In this document: one piece after another, positions 34,944 through 43,763 of the stretch
How the letters are laid out: each line of letters begins with the position of its first letter
Numbering within the stretch: the stretch's first letter is position 1
Source: Brevibacterium aurantiacum
GTDB lineage: Bacteria; Actinomycetota; Actinomycetes; Actinomycetales; Brevibacteriaceae
Reading direction: 5' to 3'
DNA: 46,037 nucleotides
Assembly: GCF_900169065.1 (NCBI RefSeq)
Contig: NZ_FXZB01000026.1
Coordinates: 1-46,037 of the forward strand
The notes under the pieces: model-generated
Told to the model about the DNA's origin: nothing
The model's database searches: none
Seen by the model: only the letters and a program-made list of their open reading frames with translations
Position numbers and translations under genes: made by a program

Positions 34944-36191
34944 ATGACTGCTCAACCGAAGACCACCTCGGCGGTGGACGCCTCCGTTCCTGTTCTCGAC
35001 GATGTCGACCCGTTCGACGAGGAGGTACTCGCCGGGCCACACCACATGCATTCGATCATCCGTGATGCCGGTGACCTCGTCTACCTCGCTCAGCACGACA
35101 TCTACGCGGTGGCGCGCTATTCACCCGTGCGCGAGACCTTGGAGAACTGGCAGGACTTCTCCAGTGCGGCTGGGGCCGGACTCGCAAACTTCCGCTATGA
35201 GGAGCCCTGGCGTCCGCCCTCGCTCCTGCTCGAGGCCGACCCACCTCACCACGACGCACCCCGGTCGGTCCTGCAGAAGATCCTCGGGCCGCGCCGCATC
35301 AGAGCGTTTGAGGATGAGTGGGATAGGACAGCGAACCAGCTCGTCGACTGTCTGCTTGAATATGGGGAGCGCGATGAGAACTCGGCCGTCGTCATCGATG
35401 CTGTGCCGAGCATCGCCGAACCATTCCCGCTGTCGGTCTTCCCCGAAGCACTCGGTCTCAGCGGCGAAGGCCTGGACAACCTCCTCCCCTACGGCAATTT
35501 CGCGTTCAATGCCTTCGGCCCAAGGAACCGTCTCGTCACCGAAGCCCAGAAGACGATCGGGCCAGTGATGGAATGGGTCGGCGAGCAGTGCCCCAGGCAT
35601 GCGCTCACGGAATCCGGCCTCGGGGCAGATATCTGGGCCGCCAGTGATGATACCGATATCACCGAGGCACAGGCACCACTCATCGTCCGCTCCCTGCTGA
35701 CGGCCGGGGTCGACACCACGGTCTACGGCATAGCCGCCGTGCTCTATCACCTCGCGGACAACCCGGATCAGTATCAGCGGCTGCGCGATGAGCCCGAACT
35801 GATTCGAGCTGCGATCGAAGAGTCACTGCGCCTCGAATCCCCTGTGCAGACCTTCTTCCGCACGACGACTCGTGATGTGCCCATCTCCGGCCATGTCATC
35901 CCTGAAGGCAAGAAGGTGCTCATGTTCCTCGGTGCTGCGAACAGAGATCCCCGTCGGTGGGCGAATCCCGACGAGTTCGACTTGGGGCGTGACCCGTCGG
36001 GACATGTCGCGTTCGGGTCGGGAATCCATCAGTGCGTGGGACAGCACGTCGCCAGGTTCGAGGCAGCGTCCCTCCTGCAGGCGCTCGTGCCGAAGATCGA
36101 GCGCATCGAATTCTCGACTGCTCCCGAGAGGAAGATCAACAACACGCTCCTCGGTTGGAAGACGCTGCCATTGAGACTGATCCCGGCGTAG
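34944..36191 (+). CDS. Cytochrome P450, CYP199A-like
   Basis: A 415-aa soluble P450. The haem-thiolate loop is HVAFGSGIHQCVG with Cys364, the I-helix oxygen motif AGVDTT is at 254-259, and ExxR is in EESLRLES. Several stretches closely follow CYP199A enzymes as I remember them: EPWRPPSLLLEADPP, PLSVFPEALGL, NLLPYGNFAFNAFGP, QTFFRTTTRDV and FLGAANRDPRRW. CYP199A4 O-demethylates 4-methoxybenzoate, so a para-substituted benzoate is the best substrate guess. Its redox partner appears to be the upstream PDR-type reductase. Confidence 0.9.
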   Translation: MTAQPKTTSAVDASVPVLDDVDPFDEEVLAGPHHMHSIIRDAGDLVYLAQHDIYAVARYSPVRETLENWQDFSSAAGAGLANFRYEEPWRPPSLLLEADPPHHDAPRSVLQKILGPRRIRAFEDEWDRTANQLVDCLLEYGERDENSAVVIDAVPSIAEPFPLSVFPEALGLSGEGLDNLLPYGNFAFNAFGPRNRLVTEAQKTIGPVMEWVGEQCPRHALTESGLGADIWAASDDTDITEAQAPLIVRSLLTAGVDTTVYGIAAVLYHLADNPDQYQRLRDEPELIRAAIEESLRLESPVQTFFRTTTRDVPISGHVIPEGKKVLMFLGAANRDPRRWANPDEFDLGRDPSGHVAFGSGIHQCVGQHVARFEAASLLQALVPKIERIEFSTAPERKINNTLLGWKTLPLRLIPA

Positions 36192-36283
36192 AGTCTCCGC
36201 TGGTGCGGTCACCTACGCGGTGAAACAATGCCGAACAGGAGCACCAGAGCAACGTCGACCGACCAGAACGCGGGAGGACCATC

Positions 36284-37057
36284 ATGAGCAGAACGATCGG
36301 GATCATCGGAGTCGGCGAGATCGCCTCGGCGATTGTCGAGGGCTCGTGTGCGAGCGGGGATCACCCGGGCTTCTTCCTCTCCCCCAGGAATGCGGAGCGT
36401 TCGGCACGGTTGGCGAGTGACTTCGACCGGGTCGAGGTCTGTGAGAGCAACCAGGACGTGGTCGATCGCAGCGACCACATCATCGTCTCTGTGCTGCCCC
36501 AGCAGACCGAATCCGTACTCTCCGCACTCGACATTCCATCCGACCGCACGCTGATCAGTGCGATCACAGGCGTCTCGGTCGAGGCGCTGTCTCCGCTGCT
36601 GCCGCAGAAGCCCTCAATCGTGAGGGTCATCCCCCTGCCGCCTGTACGAGAGCGCCAAGGCGTCACTGCCGTTTATCCCGATCACCCCCAGGTCGAAGAG
36701 TTCTTCGACGTCCTCGTCGGCACCGTCGTCGCGGAAACGGAGCAGCTCTTCAGCACGCTGTCGGCTACGACCGCGACGATGTCAGCCTACTACGCCTATC
36801 TCCAAACGATCGCCGACTGGCTCGTAAGTCAGGGATGGGGCAGGGTTGATGCCGATCGCATCATCCGCGGGCAGTTCGCCGGCCTGGGCAACAAGCTCTC
36901 AACGACCGATTCCTCGTTCGCAGATCTCGTCGCCGGGCACGAGACCCCCGGCGGACTCAACGAAATGCTTCACCGAGAGTGGATGGACGAGAATAACGTT
37001 GCCGCGCTCTCGACCTCTCTCGACCGCGTCTTCGCCCGAGTGACCGGCAAGGACTGA
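36284..37057 (+). CDS. Pyrroline-5-carboxylate reductase-like dehydrogenase
   Basis: A 257-aa protein with the ProC fold. N-terminal Rossmann motif IGIIGVGEIASAIVEG (residues 5-20) and SVLPQQTESVLSAL; the C-terminal dimer domain has GLGNKLSTTDSSFADLVAGH and ETPGGLNEML near the end. It resembles, but is not certainly, a proline enzyme: the usual TSPGGTT-type motif is replaced by ETPGGLN, as in many distant homologues. It follows the P450 by 92 bp on the same strand and could belong to the same operon, though it has its own GGGAGGA site. Its substrate is unknown. Confidence 0.8.
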   Translation: MSRTIGIIGVGEIASAIVEGSCASGDHPGFFLSPRNAERSARLASDFDRVEVCESNQDVVDRSDHIIVSVLPQQTESVLSALDIPSDRTLISAITGVSVEALSPLLPQKPSIVRVIPLPPVRERQGVTAVYPDHPQVEEFFDVLVGTVVAETEQLFSTLSATTATMSAYYAYLQTIADWLVSQGWGRVDADRIIRGQFAGLGNKLSTTDSSFADLVAGHETPGGLNEMLHREWMDENNVAALSTSLDRVFARVTGKD

Positions 37058-37181
37058 GGACTCCGCAGCAACGCACTGTGCTCGCCGGCCCTCTGCGATC
37101 ACCGCTGGAACGGATCCGAGGATCGCCGAGGTGCCCCGCAGGATGGGATTCTGCGAGCGCTGAATTCGCTAAAATCAGCCT

Positions 37182-37745
37182 ATGCCCCAACACTCCCCGA
37201 TCACAGTCTCGATCACTCGCACAGTCCTGCCCGAGCATCATCGGCGCTTCAATGCCTGGGTGCAGGCGGGACAGGAACTGGCACGCGAAAGACCCGGGTA
37301 CCTGGGATCCGGATGGGTGAGGACAGCGCCCGAGTCGGACGAGTGGCATGTGCTCTACCGGTTCGCCGACGAGAAGTCGCTGCGGGCCTGGGATGAGTCC
37401 GAAGACCGGCGGTGGTGGATCGACAGCGCGGCCGAACTCGTCGAGACCACCCGTGTCGAGCATCGGACCGGGATCGAGGGCTGGTTCGAACCTCGCGGAG
37501 AAGAGACTCTGACGATCCCTGAGACGGTTGTTCCCCCTCGGTGGAAACAGGCGGTGAGCATCTTCCTCCCGTTCTTCCCGCTGAGCCTGCTCTCGACCTT
37601 CCTCCTTCTTCCTCATCTGGAGAGTTGGCCGACCGCCCTCGCAGTCCTGCTCAATATCTGCATTCTCACGCCGTTGATGACATACATATTCCTGCCGGTG
37701 AGCACCCGGCTGCTCCGCCCCTGGCTGCAGAAACCCCGACGCTGA
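37182..37745 (+). CDS. Antibiotic-biosynthesis-monooxygenase-domain membrane protein
   Basis: A 187-aa protein of two parts. Residues about 5-95 form an ABM-type ferredoxin-like domain (VLPEHHRRFNAWVQAGQELA; RPGYLGSGWVRTAP; WHVLYRFADEKSLRAWDESE). Two transmembrane helices follow (about 125-145 and 150-172). This small cytosol-facing domain with a membrane hairpin is a known but uncharacterised combination in actinobacteria. It appears monocistronic and is convergent with fhs. No function can be assigned. Confidence 0.8.
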   Translation: MPQHSPITVSITRTVLPEHHRRFNAWVQAGQELARERPGYLGSGWVRTAPESDEWHVLYRFADEKSLRAWDESEDRRWWIDSAAELVETTRVEHRTGIEGWFEPRGEETLTIPETVVPPRWKQAVSIFLPFFPLSLLSTFLLLPHLESWPTALAVLLNICILTPLMTYIFLPVSTRLLRPWLQKPRR

Positions 37746-37845
37746 CTGCCAGACCGCCCCGAAAACCGCACGGGGAGCCGACTATCGGGTGCGTGCGTAC
37801 GGTACTCGGAGCAGAGACCGGTTCTCGACGTCTCAGGCAGAAGGC

Positions 37846-39639
37846 TCAGAACAGACCGGTGATGTTCCCGTCTTCAGTGACGTCGATTGTCAGTGCGGAG
37901 GGCTCCTTGGGCAGGCCCGGCATGGTCATGATGTCTCCGGCGATGACGACGACGAAGCCGGCGCCGGCAGAGAGCCGCACGTCCTTGACCTCGATGATGT
38001 GGTCCTTGGGCGCCCCACGCAGGCTCGCATCCGTGCTCAGGGAGTACTGGGTCTTGGCAATGCAGATCGGGGCATCGCCATAGCCTTCGTCGGTGAACTG
38101 TTTGAGCTTGCGCGTGACCTTGGCCGGCAGGTCGACGTCGGCGGCACCGTAGATTCGCTGCGCGATCGTACGAATCTTCTCCTCCAGAGGCCGGTCGAGT
38201 TCGTAGCTGTACTGCGCCCGCGACGATTCCTCAGACGACGCTCCCGCCGCAGGAGCCTCAGCGTCGCCGGATGCAACGCCTCCGACGAAGACCGAACCGT
38301 CGTCGACGGCTGCCCCTGCGTTCCCGACACCACCGGCAGCCTCAACGACCGCCTCGGCCAGCGCCAGCGCACCCCTGCCGCCATCGGCCCAGTGCGTCGA
38401 CTCGACCGCGGAGATGCCCTTCGAGCGCAGGTGCTCGATCGCCGCGGTCATCTCCTCGTCCGTATCGGTGGGGAACCTGTTGAAGCACACGACCGGGGTC
38501 AGTCCGTAGATGTTGAGCAGATTGCCGCAGTGATGTTCGAGGTTGCTCATTCCGTCGATGACAGCATCGATGTTCGGCGTCTGCACCTCGGCGACCTCGA
38601 TGCCGCCGTGGTACTTCAATGCCCGCAGGGTTGCCACGACGACCACGGTCGAGGGCCAGATACCCGCAGTGCGGCACTTGATGTCGAGGAACTTCTCGGC
38701 TCCCAGGTCGGCGCCGAAGCCCGCCTCGGTCACCGTCCAATCCCCCAGGGACAGCGCCGCCTTCGTTGCGAGCAGGCTGTTGCATCCGTGGGCGATGTTG
38801 GCGAAGGGACCGCCATGGATGAACGCCGGCGAATGCTCGAGGCTCTGGACCAGGTTGGGTGCCAGGGCGCTTCGCAGCAGCGCAGTCATCGCCCCGGCCG
38901 CGCCGATGTCACTGACCGTGATCGGTTCGCGACTCCGGTTGTGGGCGAGGACGATTCGCCCCAGCCGCTGCTTGAGGTCGATCAAGGAGGTGGACAGACA
39001 GAAGACCGCCATGACTTCGCTGGCGACGACGATGTCGAAAGCGTCCTCTCGCGGCGCTCCCCCGTTGAGTCCGCCGAGGCCGATGACGACGCCGCGCAGC
39101 GCACGATCGTTGAGGTCGACGACGCGCCGGATATGGATGCGGCGCGAGTCGACGTCGAGTTCGTTGCCGTGGTGGATGTGGTTGTCGAGCATCGTGGCGG
39201 CGAGATTGTTCGCTGCGGCGATGGCGGCGAAATCGCCGGTGAAGTGGAGGTTGATGTCCTCCATCGGCACGACCTGGGCGTATCCCCCGCCGGCTGCTCC
39301 GCCCTTCATTCCGAAGACCGGGCCCATGCTGGGTTCGCGCAGAGCCAGCACCGCTTTGCCCACCTCCGGCTTCGACCGTGCGAGTTCGTTGAGCCCGTCG
39401 GCCAGCCCGATGCTCGTCGTGGTCTTGCCCTCGCCCGCCGGTGTCGGGCTCATGGCGGTGACGAGAATGAGGTGACCGTCGGTTGTGGTCTCGGCAGCCT
39501 TGTCGAGAACGTCGATGGGGACCTTGGCTTTCGTCCACCCGTAAGGCACTATGTCGTGTGATTCCAGGCCCAGGCCGGCGGCGATATCGATGATCGAGTC
39601 GAGCTCGGCGTTGAGCGCAATATCCATATCTGTGGTCAT
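37846..39639 (-). CDS. fhs: Formate-tetrahydrofolate ligase
   Basis: Cytosolic enzyme that makes 10-formyl-tetrahydrofolate from formate, THF and ATP; 597 aa against about 555 for typical members. Motifs: TPAGEGKTTTSIGLADGL (ATP site, about residues 66-83), GGAAGGGYAQVVPMEDINLH and LEHHCGNL. The extra length is an Ala/Gly/Ser/Glu-rich insertion around residues 445-485 (EAPAAGASSEESS) before the C-terminal domain. A start at the second ATG (39627) is possible. It would assimilate or dispose of C1 units, perhaps formaldehyde-derived formate released by O-demethylation. It is transcribed alone. Confidence 0.95.
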   Translation of the reverse strand: MTTDMDIALNAELDSIIDIAAGLGLESHDIVPYGWTKAKVPIDVLDKAAETTTDGHLILVTAMSPTPAGEGKTTTSIGLADGLNELARSKPEVGKAVLALREPSMGPVFGMKGGAAGGGYAQVVPMEDINLHFTGDFAAIAAANNLAATMLDNHIHHGNELDVDSRRIHIRRVVDLNDRALRGVVIGLGGLNGGAPREDAFDIVVASEVMAVFCLSTSLIDLKQRLGRIVLAHNRSREPITVSDIGAAGAMTALLRSALAPNLVQSLEHSPAFIHGGPFANIAHGCNSLLATKAALSLGDWTVTEAGFGADLGAEKFLDIKCRTAGIWPSTVVVVATLRALKYHGGIEVAEVQTPNIDAVIDGMSNLEHHCGNLLNIYGLTPVVCFNRFPTDTDEEMTAAIEHLRSKGISAVESTHWADGGRGALALAEAVVEAAGGVGNAGAAVDDGSVFVGGVASGDAEAPAAGASSEESSRAQYSYELDRPLEEKIRTIAQRIYGAADVDLPAKVTRKLKQFTDEGYGDAPICIAKTQYSLSTDASLRGAPKDHIIEVKDVRLSAGAGFVVVIAGDIMTMPGLPKEPSALTIDVTEDGNITGLF

Positions 39640-39870
39640 AAGGCCATCATGCCGCTTATGCGTCGATTTGTGACCACCCGTCAGCTAAGAATCTGCGCAA
39701 TGCGCGCTGAGTTTCACACTCCGCAACATCCGCCGAGGCGGTCCGACATGAGCATTGGATGGACCGGTGATTTGGCGACCACTGGTCATTTCGCGAGGTG
39801 GGGCCCGGCTTGCCGCCGATTTCGCAGGATCGCCTGTACAAGCACTCGACGCATAGGCAACGATTGCACT

Positions 39871-40623
39871 ATGCGCACCTTCGACACACTGGTCTCCGAG
39901 GCACTGGCCGCCGATGTCGCCGGGTGGGATTTCTCCTGGCTCGACGGCCGCGCCACCGAAGAACGGCCGCCGTGGGGCTACGCCCAACTCCTCGCCCAGC
40001 GCCTGTCCACTGCAAGCGCCGCCCTCGACATCGACACCGGCGGTGGTGAGGTCATCGCCGAAGCTCCACTGCTGCCACCGCGCATGGCCGCAACCGAGGC
40101 CCACCCGCCCAACGTCGCCCGCGCCCGGAAGCGCCTGGGCCCGCGCAGGGTCGATGTCGTCGAGTCCGGTCCCGAGAATCTTCCCTTCGCCAACGGCAGC
40201 TTCGACCTGGTCAGCTCTCGCCATCCGGTACGTCCCGAGTGGTCGGAGATCGCGCGGGTCCTCGTGCCCGGAGGCACCTACTTCGCTCAGCACGTCGGAC
40301 CGGCCTCGGCGTTCGAACTCATTGAGTTCTTCCTCGGACCCCAGCCGGCAAATCGCAGGAGCCGACACACCGACACAGAGGTCCATGACGCCGAGGCGGC
40401 CGGACTCGCACTCGAAACGCTTCGGACTGCGCGCTGCCGCATGGAGTTCCGCGATATCGGCGCCGTCATCTGGATCCTGCGCAAATGCCCCTGGTGGGTG
40501 CCGGACTTCAGCGTCGAGGACTACCTGCCCCAGCTGCGAGAACTCGATGCTCGACTCCGCCGAGGCGACCCATTCGTCGCACACTCCACTCGCCACCTCG
40601 TCGTGGCTCGGAAACCCGACTGA
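39871..40623 (+). CDS. Class I SAM-dependent methyltransferase
   Basis: A 250-aa methyltransferase of the Methyltransf_11 kind. SAM motif I is ALDIDTGGGEVI (about residues 50-61), then the acidic/proline ATEAHPPNVARAR, and motif post-II LPFANGSFDLVSSRHPV, IARVLVPGGTYFAQHVGP. ATG 39871 is chosen because upstream sequence is not protein-like. It is divergent from fhs by 231 bp. The substrate is not predictable; relatives act on small molecules or are of unknown role. Confidence 0.85.
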   Translation: MRTFDTLVSEALAADVAGWDFSWLDGRATEERPPWGYAQLLAQRLSTASAALDIDTGGGEVIAEAPLLPPRMAATEAHPPNVARARKRLGPRRVDVVESGPENLPFANGSFDLVSSRHPVRPEWSEIARVLVPGGTYFAQHVGPASAFELIEFFLGPQPANRRSRHTDTEVHDAEAAGLALETLRTARCRMEFRDIGAVIWILRKCPWWVPDFSVEDYLPQLRELDARLRRGDPFVAHSTRHLVVARKPD

Positions 40624-40643
40624 CCTGCCTCTAAACTGGGGGC

Positions 40644-40682
40644 ATGGAAAAATCCCCTCCCCGAACCGTCCCCCGCCAGTGA
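40644..40682 (+). CDS. Possible 12-codon leader ORF coupled to the hydrolase
   Basis: ATG GAA ... CAG TGA encodes MEKSPPRTVPRQ. Its stop overlaps the GTG start of the hydrolase gene (GTGA), which has no ribosome site of its own, whereas this ATG is preceded by CTGGGGG. It could couple translation of the downstream gene. No homology is claimed. Confidence 0.3.
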   Translation: MEKSPPRTVPRQ

Positions 40683-41644
40683 ACAGGCTGTCTCGGGCGG
40701 TGCTGCACCTGTTCGCCGCACCCCGACTCAACATCCGTGAGGACTACGAGAAGGTCCGTCGGATACAGCGTCGAGTCGCCGCGCTGCTGATGCCGCCGTA
40801 TCGGACATCGCGCTGGCAACCCCTCCCCTGCGACGAACACCTGCATGTCCCTGTCCGGATCTTCCAGCCTAAAGTGAAGCGCCGCGAGGATGTCCTCGTC
40901 TTCTTCCACGGCGGCGGCTGGGTGACCGGTGACATCGACACGTACACTCCGGCGTGTGCCAGGATGGCGGACCTCACCGGCTGCGCCGTCGCGTCCGTCA
41001 ACTACCGGCTCGCGCCGGAGCACCCGTTCCCGGCGGGTCTGGAGGACTGCTATGACGTCGCCCGGGTGCTGCTGGACGAACCGCATCGAGTGGGGGCCGC
41101 CGATGCCGGCCAGATCATCCTGGTCGGAGATTCTGCCGGAGGCAACTTCGCTGCTGTGATCTCATCGCTGCTGCGAGAACGCGGACATCTCCCACCGAAT
41201 CGCCAGATCCTCATCTATCCGGTGACGCATTGGGACCATGATCCAGAGACCTCCCCGTTCGACTCGGTGCGCAGCCATGGCGGGGACTATCGACTCACCA
41301 ACGCCGAAGTCGAAGACTACTTCGACCTCTACGTTCCCGACCGCCAGCAGCGCCGCGACCCTCATGTCGCTCCACTGCTGGCGCCCGACCTCTCCAGCCA
41401 ACCGGCGACCCTGGTGATCACTGCCGAGTTGGACCTGCTGCGCGACGAGGGCGAGGCTTACGGGCGTGCTCTGGCCGATGCCGGGAACACGGCGCAGACA
41501 TATCGGGTAGAGGGAGCGCTGCATGGCTTCATCTCGCTGCCCAGAATCTCCCAGTCCGTCCAAGACGCCTACGAGGTGATCAACGCATTCCTCGACGGTG
41601 ACCCGGTCGAGGGCGAACGACGCAACCGGCGGGAACCGATATGA
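40679..41644 (+). CDS. HSL-type alpha/beta hydrolase
   Basis: A 321-aa esterase/lipase of the hormone-sensitive-lipase group. Oxyanion-hole motif HGGGW (77-81), nucleophile Ser152 in GDSAGG, acid Asp252 in AELDLLRDEG, and base His282 in GALHGF. NYRLAPEHPFPAGLEDC is diagnostic. GTG 40679 is chosen because no in-frame ATG precedes it and the sequence reads as protein from VNRLSRAVLH. The stop overlaps the next start (ATGA). It is first of a three-gene operon with a condensation-like protein and a zinc-ribbon membrane protein; an acyl-ester substrate is likely. Confidence 0.88.
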   Translation: MNRLSRAVLHLFAAPRLNIREDYEKVRRIQRRVAALLMPPYRTSRWQPLPCDEHLHVPVRIFQPKVKRREDVLVFFHGGGWVTGDIDTYTPACARMADLTGCAVASVNYRLAPEHPFPAGLEDCYDVARVLLDEPHRVGAADAGQIILVGDSAGGNFAAVISSLLRERGHLPPNRQILIYPVTHWDHDPETSPFDSVRSHGGDYRLTNAEVEDYFDLYVPDRQQRRDPHVAPLLAPDLSSQPATLVITAELDLLRDEGEAYGRALADAGNTAQTYRVEGALHGFISLPRISQSVQDAYEVINAFLDGDPVEGERRNRREPI

Positions 41645-43044
41645 CCCACCGGGACTGGGTGCGACTCGACAACGCCTCCAACATCTTCCTCGCTGCTCGC
41701 AGCGCTGCCGACCCCAAAGTCTTCCGACTCAGCGCCGAGACGGATCATGACGTGGACCCGCAGTTGCTGCAGGAGGCGCTCGACGAAACATATGACCGGT
41801 ACCGCCTCTACCACGCGGTGCTGCAGAGCGGTCTGTTCTGGTACTACCTGCAGGACAGCGAACTGCGCCCGCTCGTCACCGCAGAGGAGCAGCACACGTG
41901 CGCCCCCATCTATCAGGCAGGTCGGCGCAATCTGCTGTTCCGCGTGATCCACCATCGCCGGCGGATCAGCCTCGAGGTCTTCCACGCGCTGACCGACGGC
42001 ACCGGTGCGGCATGGTTCCTCTCGGACCTGGTGAATGCATACAGCAGGCGGCGGTTCTCCGACTCCGACAGGAAGCTGCCGCTCGAAGACACGAGCGAAG
42101 CCGACGAGGCACCACTCGAACCCGAGCATGCCCTGAGCATCGACAGCTTCGCGCACTACTTCCACCGCCGGCATCAGTCGCATGCTTCAGGGTCCGCTTT
42201 CAGTCGTGCAGCCGGTCCCGCCGCATTCACCGTCGATGACAGCGCACAGTCGTCTGCTGCGCACAGGAATATCAGCCGGCTGCGCCGTCCGGCGGAGAAG
42301 AAGGTCCATCATGTCCGAGGAATCCGCACTCCGGACAATCGCACGCGCGTAGTCGAGCTCACCATGCCCGCGAATGCGGTGCTCGGGCTTGCGCGAGCCG
42401 CAGATGTCTCGATGACCATGTACCTGACGGCGCTGTTCTTCGAGTCGATTCGCATCTCCTCGGGCGGTCTGGGAAAGGCCCGCACCCTGGCAGCCTCGGT
42501 GCCGGTGAACCTGCGCCAATTCTTTCCCTCGCCGTCTGCACGGAACTTCTTCACCACCGTTCGCGTCGAACACACCTATGGTCAGGGGGAGGATGATCTC
42601 GGCTCGATCTGCAAACAGCTCGAGAGCCAATTCCTGCCCCAGGTGACCCAGGAGGCGTTGGAGAAGAAGCTGCGGTGGTTCATCCGGGTCGAGCGGATGC
42701 CGGGATTGCGGATCGTGCCGCGCCCGCTCAAGGATGTGATCCTTGGACTGGCCAACAGGCACAGCAATCGCGGTCTGAGCGTCGCCGTCTCGAACCTGGG
42801 TCGTCTGAGCCTGCCCGAGCCGGCTGAATCACATGTGGGCCGCGTCCTGTTCCACGTCTCCGCAGTCCGCCCTCAGTTCTGTGCGACGTCCCATGCAGGA
42901 CTGCTCACCGTCAGCTTCACATCGCCGTTCGTCGAAACCGATCACATCAGGGAATTCGCTCGGATGCTCACTAGTGAAGGGATCGATGTGACGGTCGCTG
43001 CGGAACGAGTCACCGAGGATGAGATCGCGGAGGGGCTGTCGTGA
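41641..43044 (+). CDS. Condensation/alcohol-acetyltransferase-like protein
   Basis: A 467-aa protein with a chloramphenicol-acetyltransferase-like (condensation) fold. It opens WVRLDNASNIFLAARSAADP and LQSGLFWYYLQDSELRPLV, a pattern I know from uncharacterised proteins linked to DUF6320 genes. The catalytic HHxxxDG is altered to FHALTDG (His115, Asp119, Gly120), keeping the second His and the DG. The second half has SVPVNLRQFFPSPSARNFF, equivalent to the DFGWG-side channel region. A low-complexity central linker (about 160-225) joins the halves. It is coupled to both neighbours and probably forms or moves an acyl ester. Confidence 0.75.
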   Translation: MTHRDWVRLDNASNIFLAARSAADPKVFRLSAETDHDVDPQLLQEALDETYDRYRLYHAVLQSGLFWYYLQDSELRPLVTAEEQHTCAPIYQAGRRNLLFRVIHHRRRISLEVFHALTDGTGAAWFLSDLVNAYSRRRFSDSDRKLPLEDTSEADEAPLEPEHALSIDSFAHYFHRRHQSHASGSAFSRAAGPAAFTVDDSAQSSAAHRNISRLRRPAEKKVHHVRGIRTPDNRTRVVELTMPANAVLGLARAADVSMTMYLTALFFESIRISSGGLGKARTLAASVPVNLRQFFPSPSARNFFTTVRVEHTYGQGEDDLGSICKQLESQFLPQVTQEALEKKLRWFIRVERMPGLRIVPRPLKDVILGLANRHSNRGLSVAVSNLGRLSLPEPAESHVGRVLFHVSAVRPQFCATSHAGLLTVSFTSPFVETDHIREFARMLTSEGIDVTVAAERVTEDEIAEGLS

Positions 43045-43718
43045 GACGCTGCCCCAAGTGCTCGATCGCCATTGAAGGTGTGTGGACCCGATGTCCGCTG
43101 TGTGCTGCACCCGCAGAGGTGGACGCGGCGGGGGACGCAGCGCCGAGTCCGCTGCCGACGGTTCCCCTCACGTTCTCGAGGCGTCGACTGCTCAGGAGAC
43201 TGTTCCTGACATCGCTCTTCGTGATCGCGGTGTCCTTCGCTGCCCAGCTCGTGTTTGGCCACCGACCCGAAGGCTTCGGAGTGCTTCGCTCCGGTTGGCT
43301 GGGGGTGACCGCCATGTGGCTCGTCGTCCTCATGGCGGTGAGCAAACGACGCAATGTCGCCAAGGGCACCGTGTACCTCGTCGTCCTCATTGGCCTGGTC
43401 TGCGTGTACTGGGACTACCTCACCGGTTGGCGGGCGTGGTCGCTGACGTACGCGGTGCCGATCGTCTGTGCGTCATCCATTGCCGCCCTGCTGATCATGG
43501 TCAGGGCGATGCGCTTCGAAGCGACGGAGTACATAATCTACGGCGGATTGGCGGCAATCCTGGGTCTGGCACCCATCGGGTTCCTCACGTTCGGCTGGGT
43601 CACCTACCCCCTGCCGTCGGCTGTCTGCGGTGCTCTCAGCATCCTCGCTCTGGTGCTGCTGCAGCTTGCCCGGGGCCGGGAGGTCCGCCTCGAACTGGCC
43701 AAGCGACTGCATCTCTGA
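43041..43718 (+). CDS. Zinc-ribbon membrane protein (DUF6320-like)
   Basis: A 225-aa protein. The N-terminus has a zinc ribbon with four cysteines (Cys4, Cys7, Cys18, Cys21: RRCPKCSIAIEGVWTRCPLC). Six hydrophobic helices follow (from about residue 48 to 213), with a basic end (RLELAKRLHL). It starts with GTG, overlapping the stop of the acyltransferase-like gene (GTGA). This domain order matches DUF6320 proteins, whose role is unknown. It may anchor the operon's two enzymes to the membrane or export their product; that is inference. Confidence 0.75.
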   Translation: MRRCPKCSIAIEGVWTRCPLCAAPAEVDAAGDAAPSPLPTVPLTFSRRRLLRRLFLTSLFVIAVSFAAQLVFGHRPEGFGVLRSGWLGVTAMWLVVLMAVSKRRNVAKGTVYLVVLIGLVCVYWDYLTGWRAWSLTYAVPIVCASSIAALLIMVRAMRFEATEYIIYGGLAAILGLAPIGFLTFGWVTYPLPSAVCGALSILALVLLQLARGREVRLELAKRLHL

Positions 43719-43763
43719 GAGCCGCACACACAGTCGAGAGCGGCCCTCGCCGAGGCAGCGAGT

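Noticed and set aside
37789..39561. Long plus-strand frame of about 590 codons opposite fhs
   Set aside because: Antisense shadow of a clearly recognised Fhs; no domain or ribosome site.
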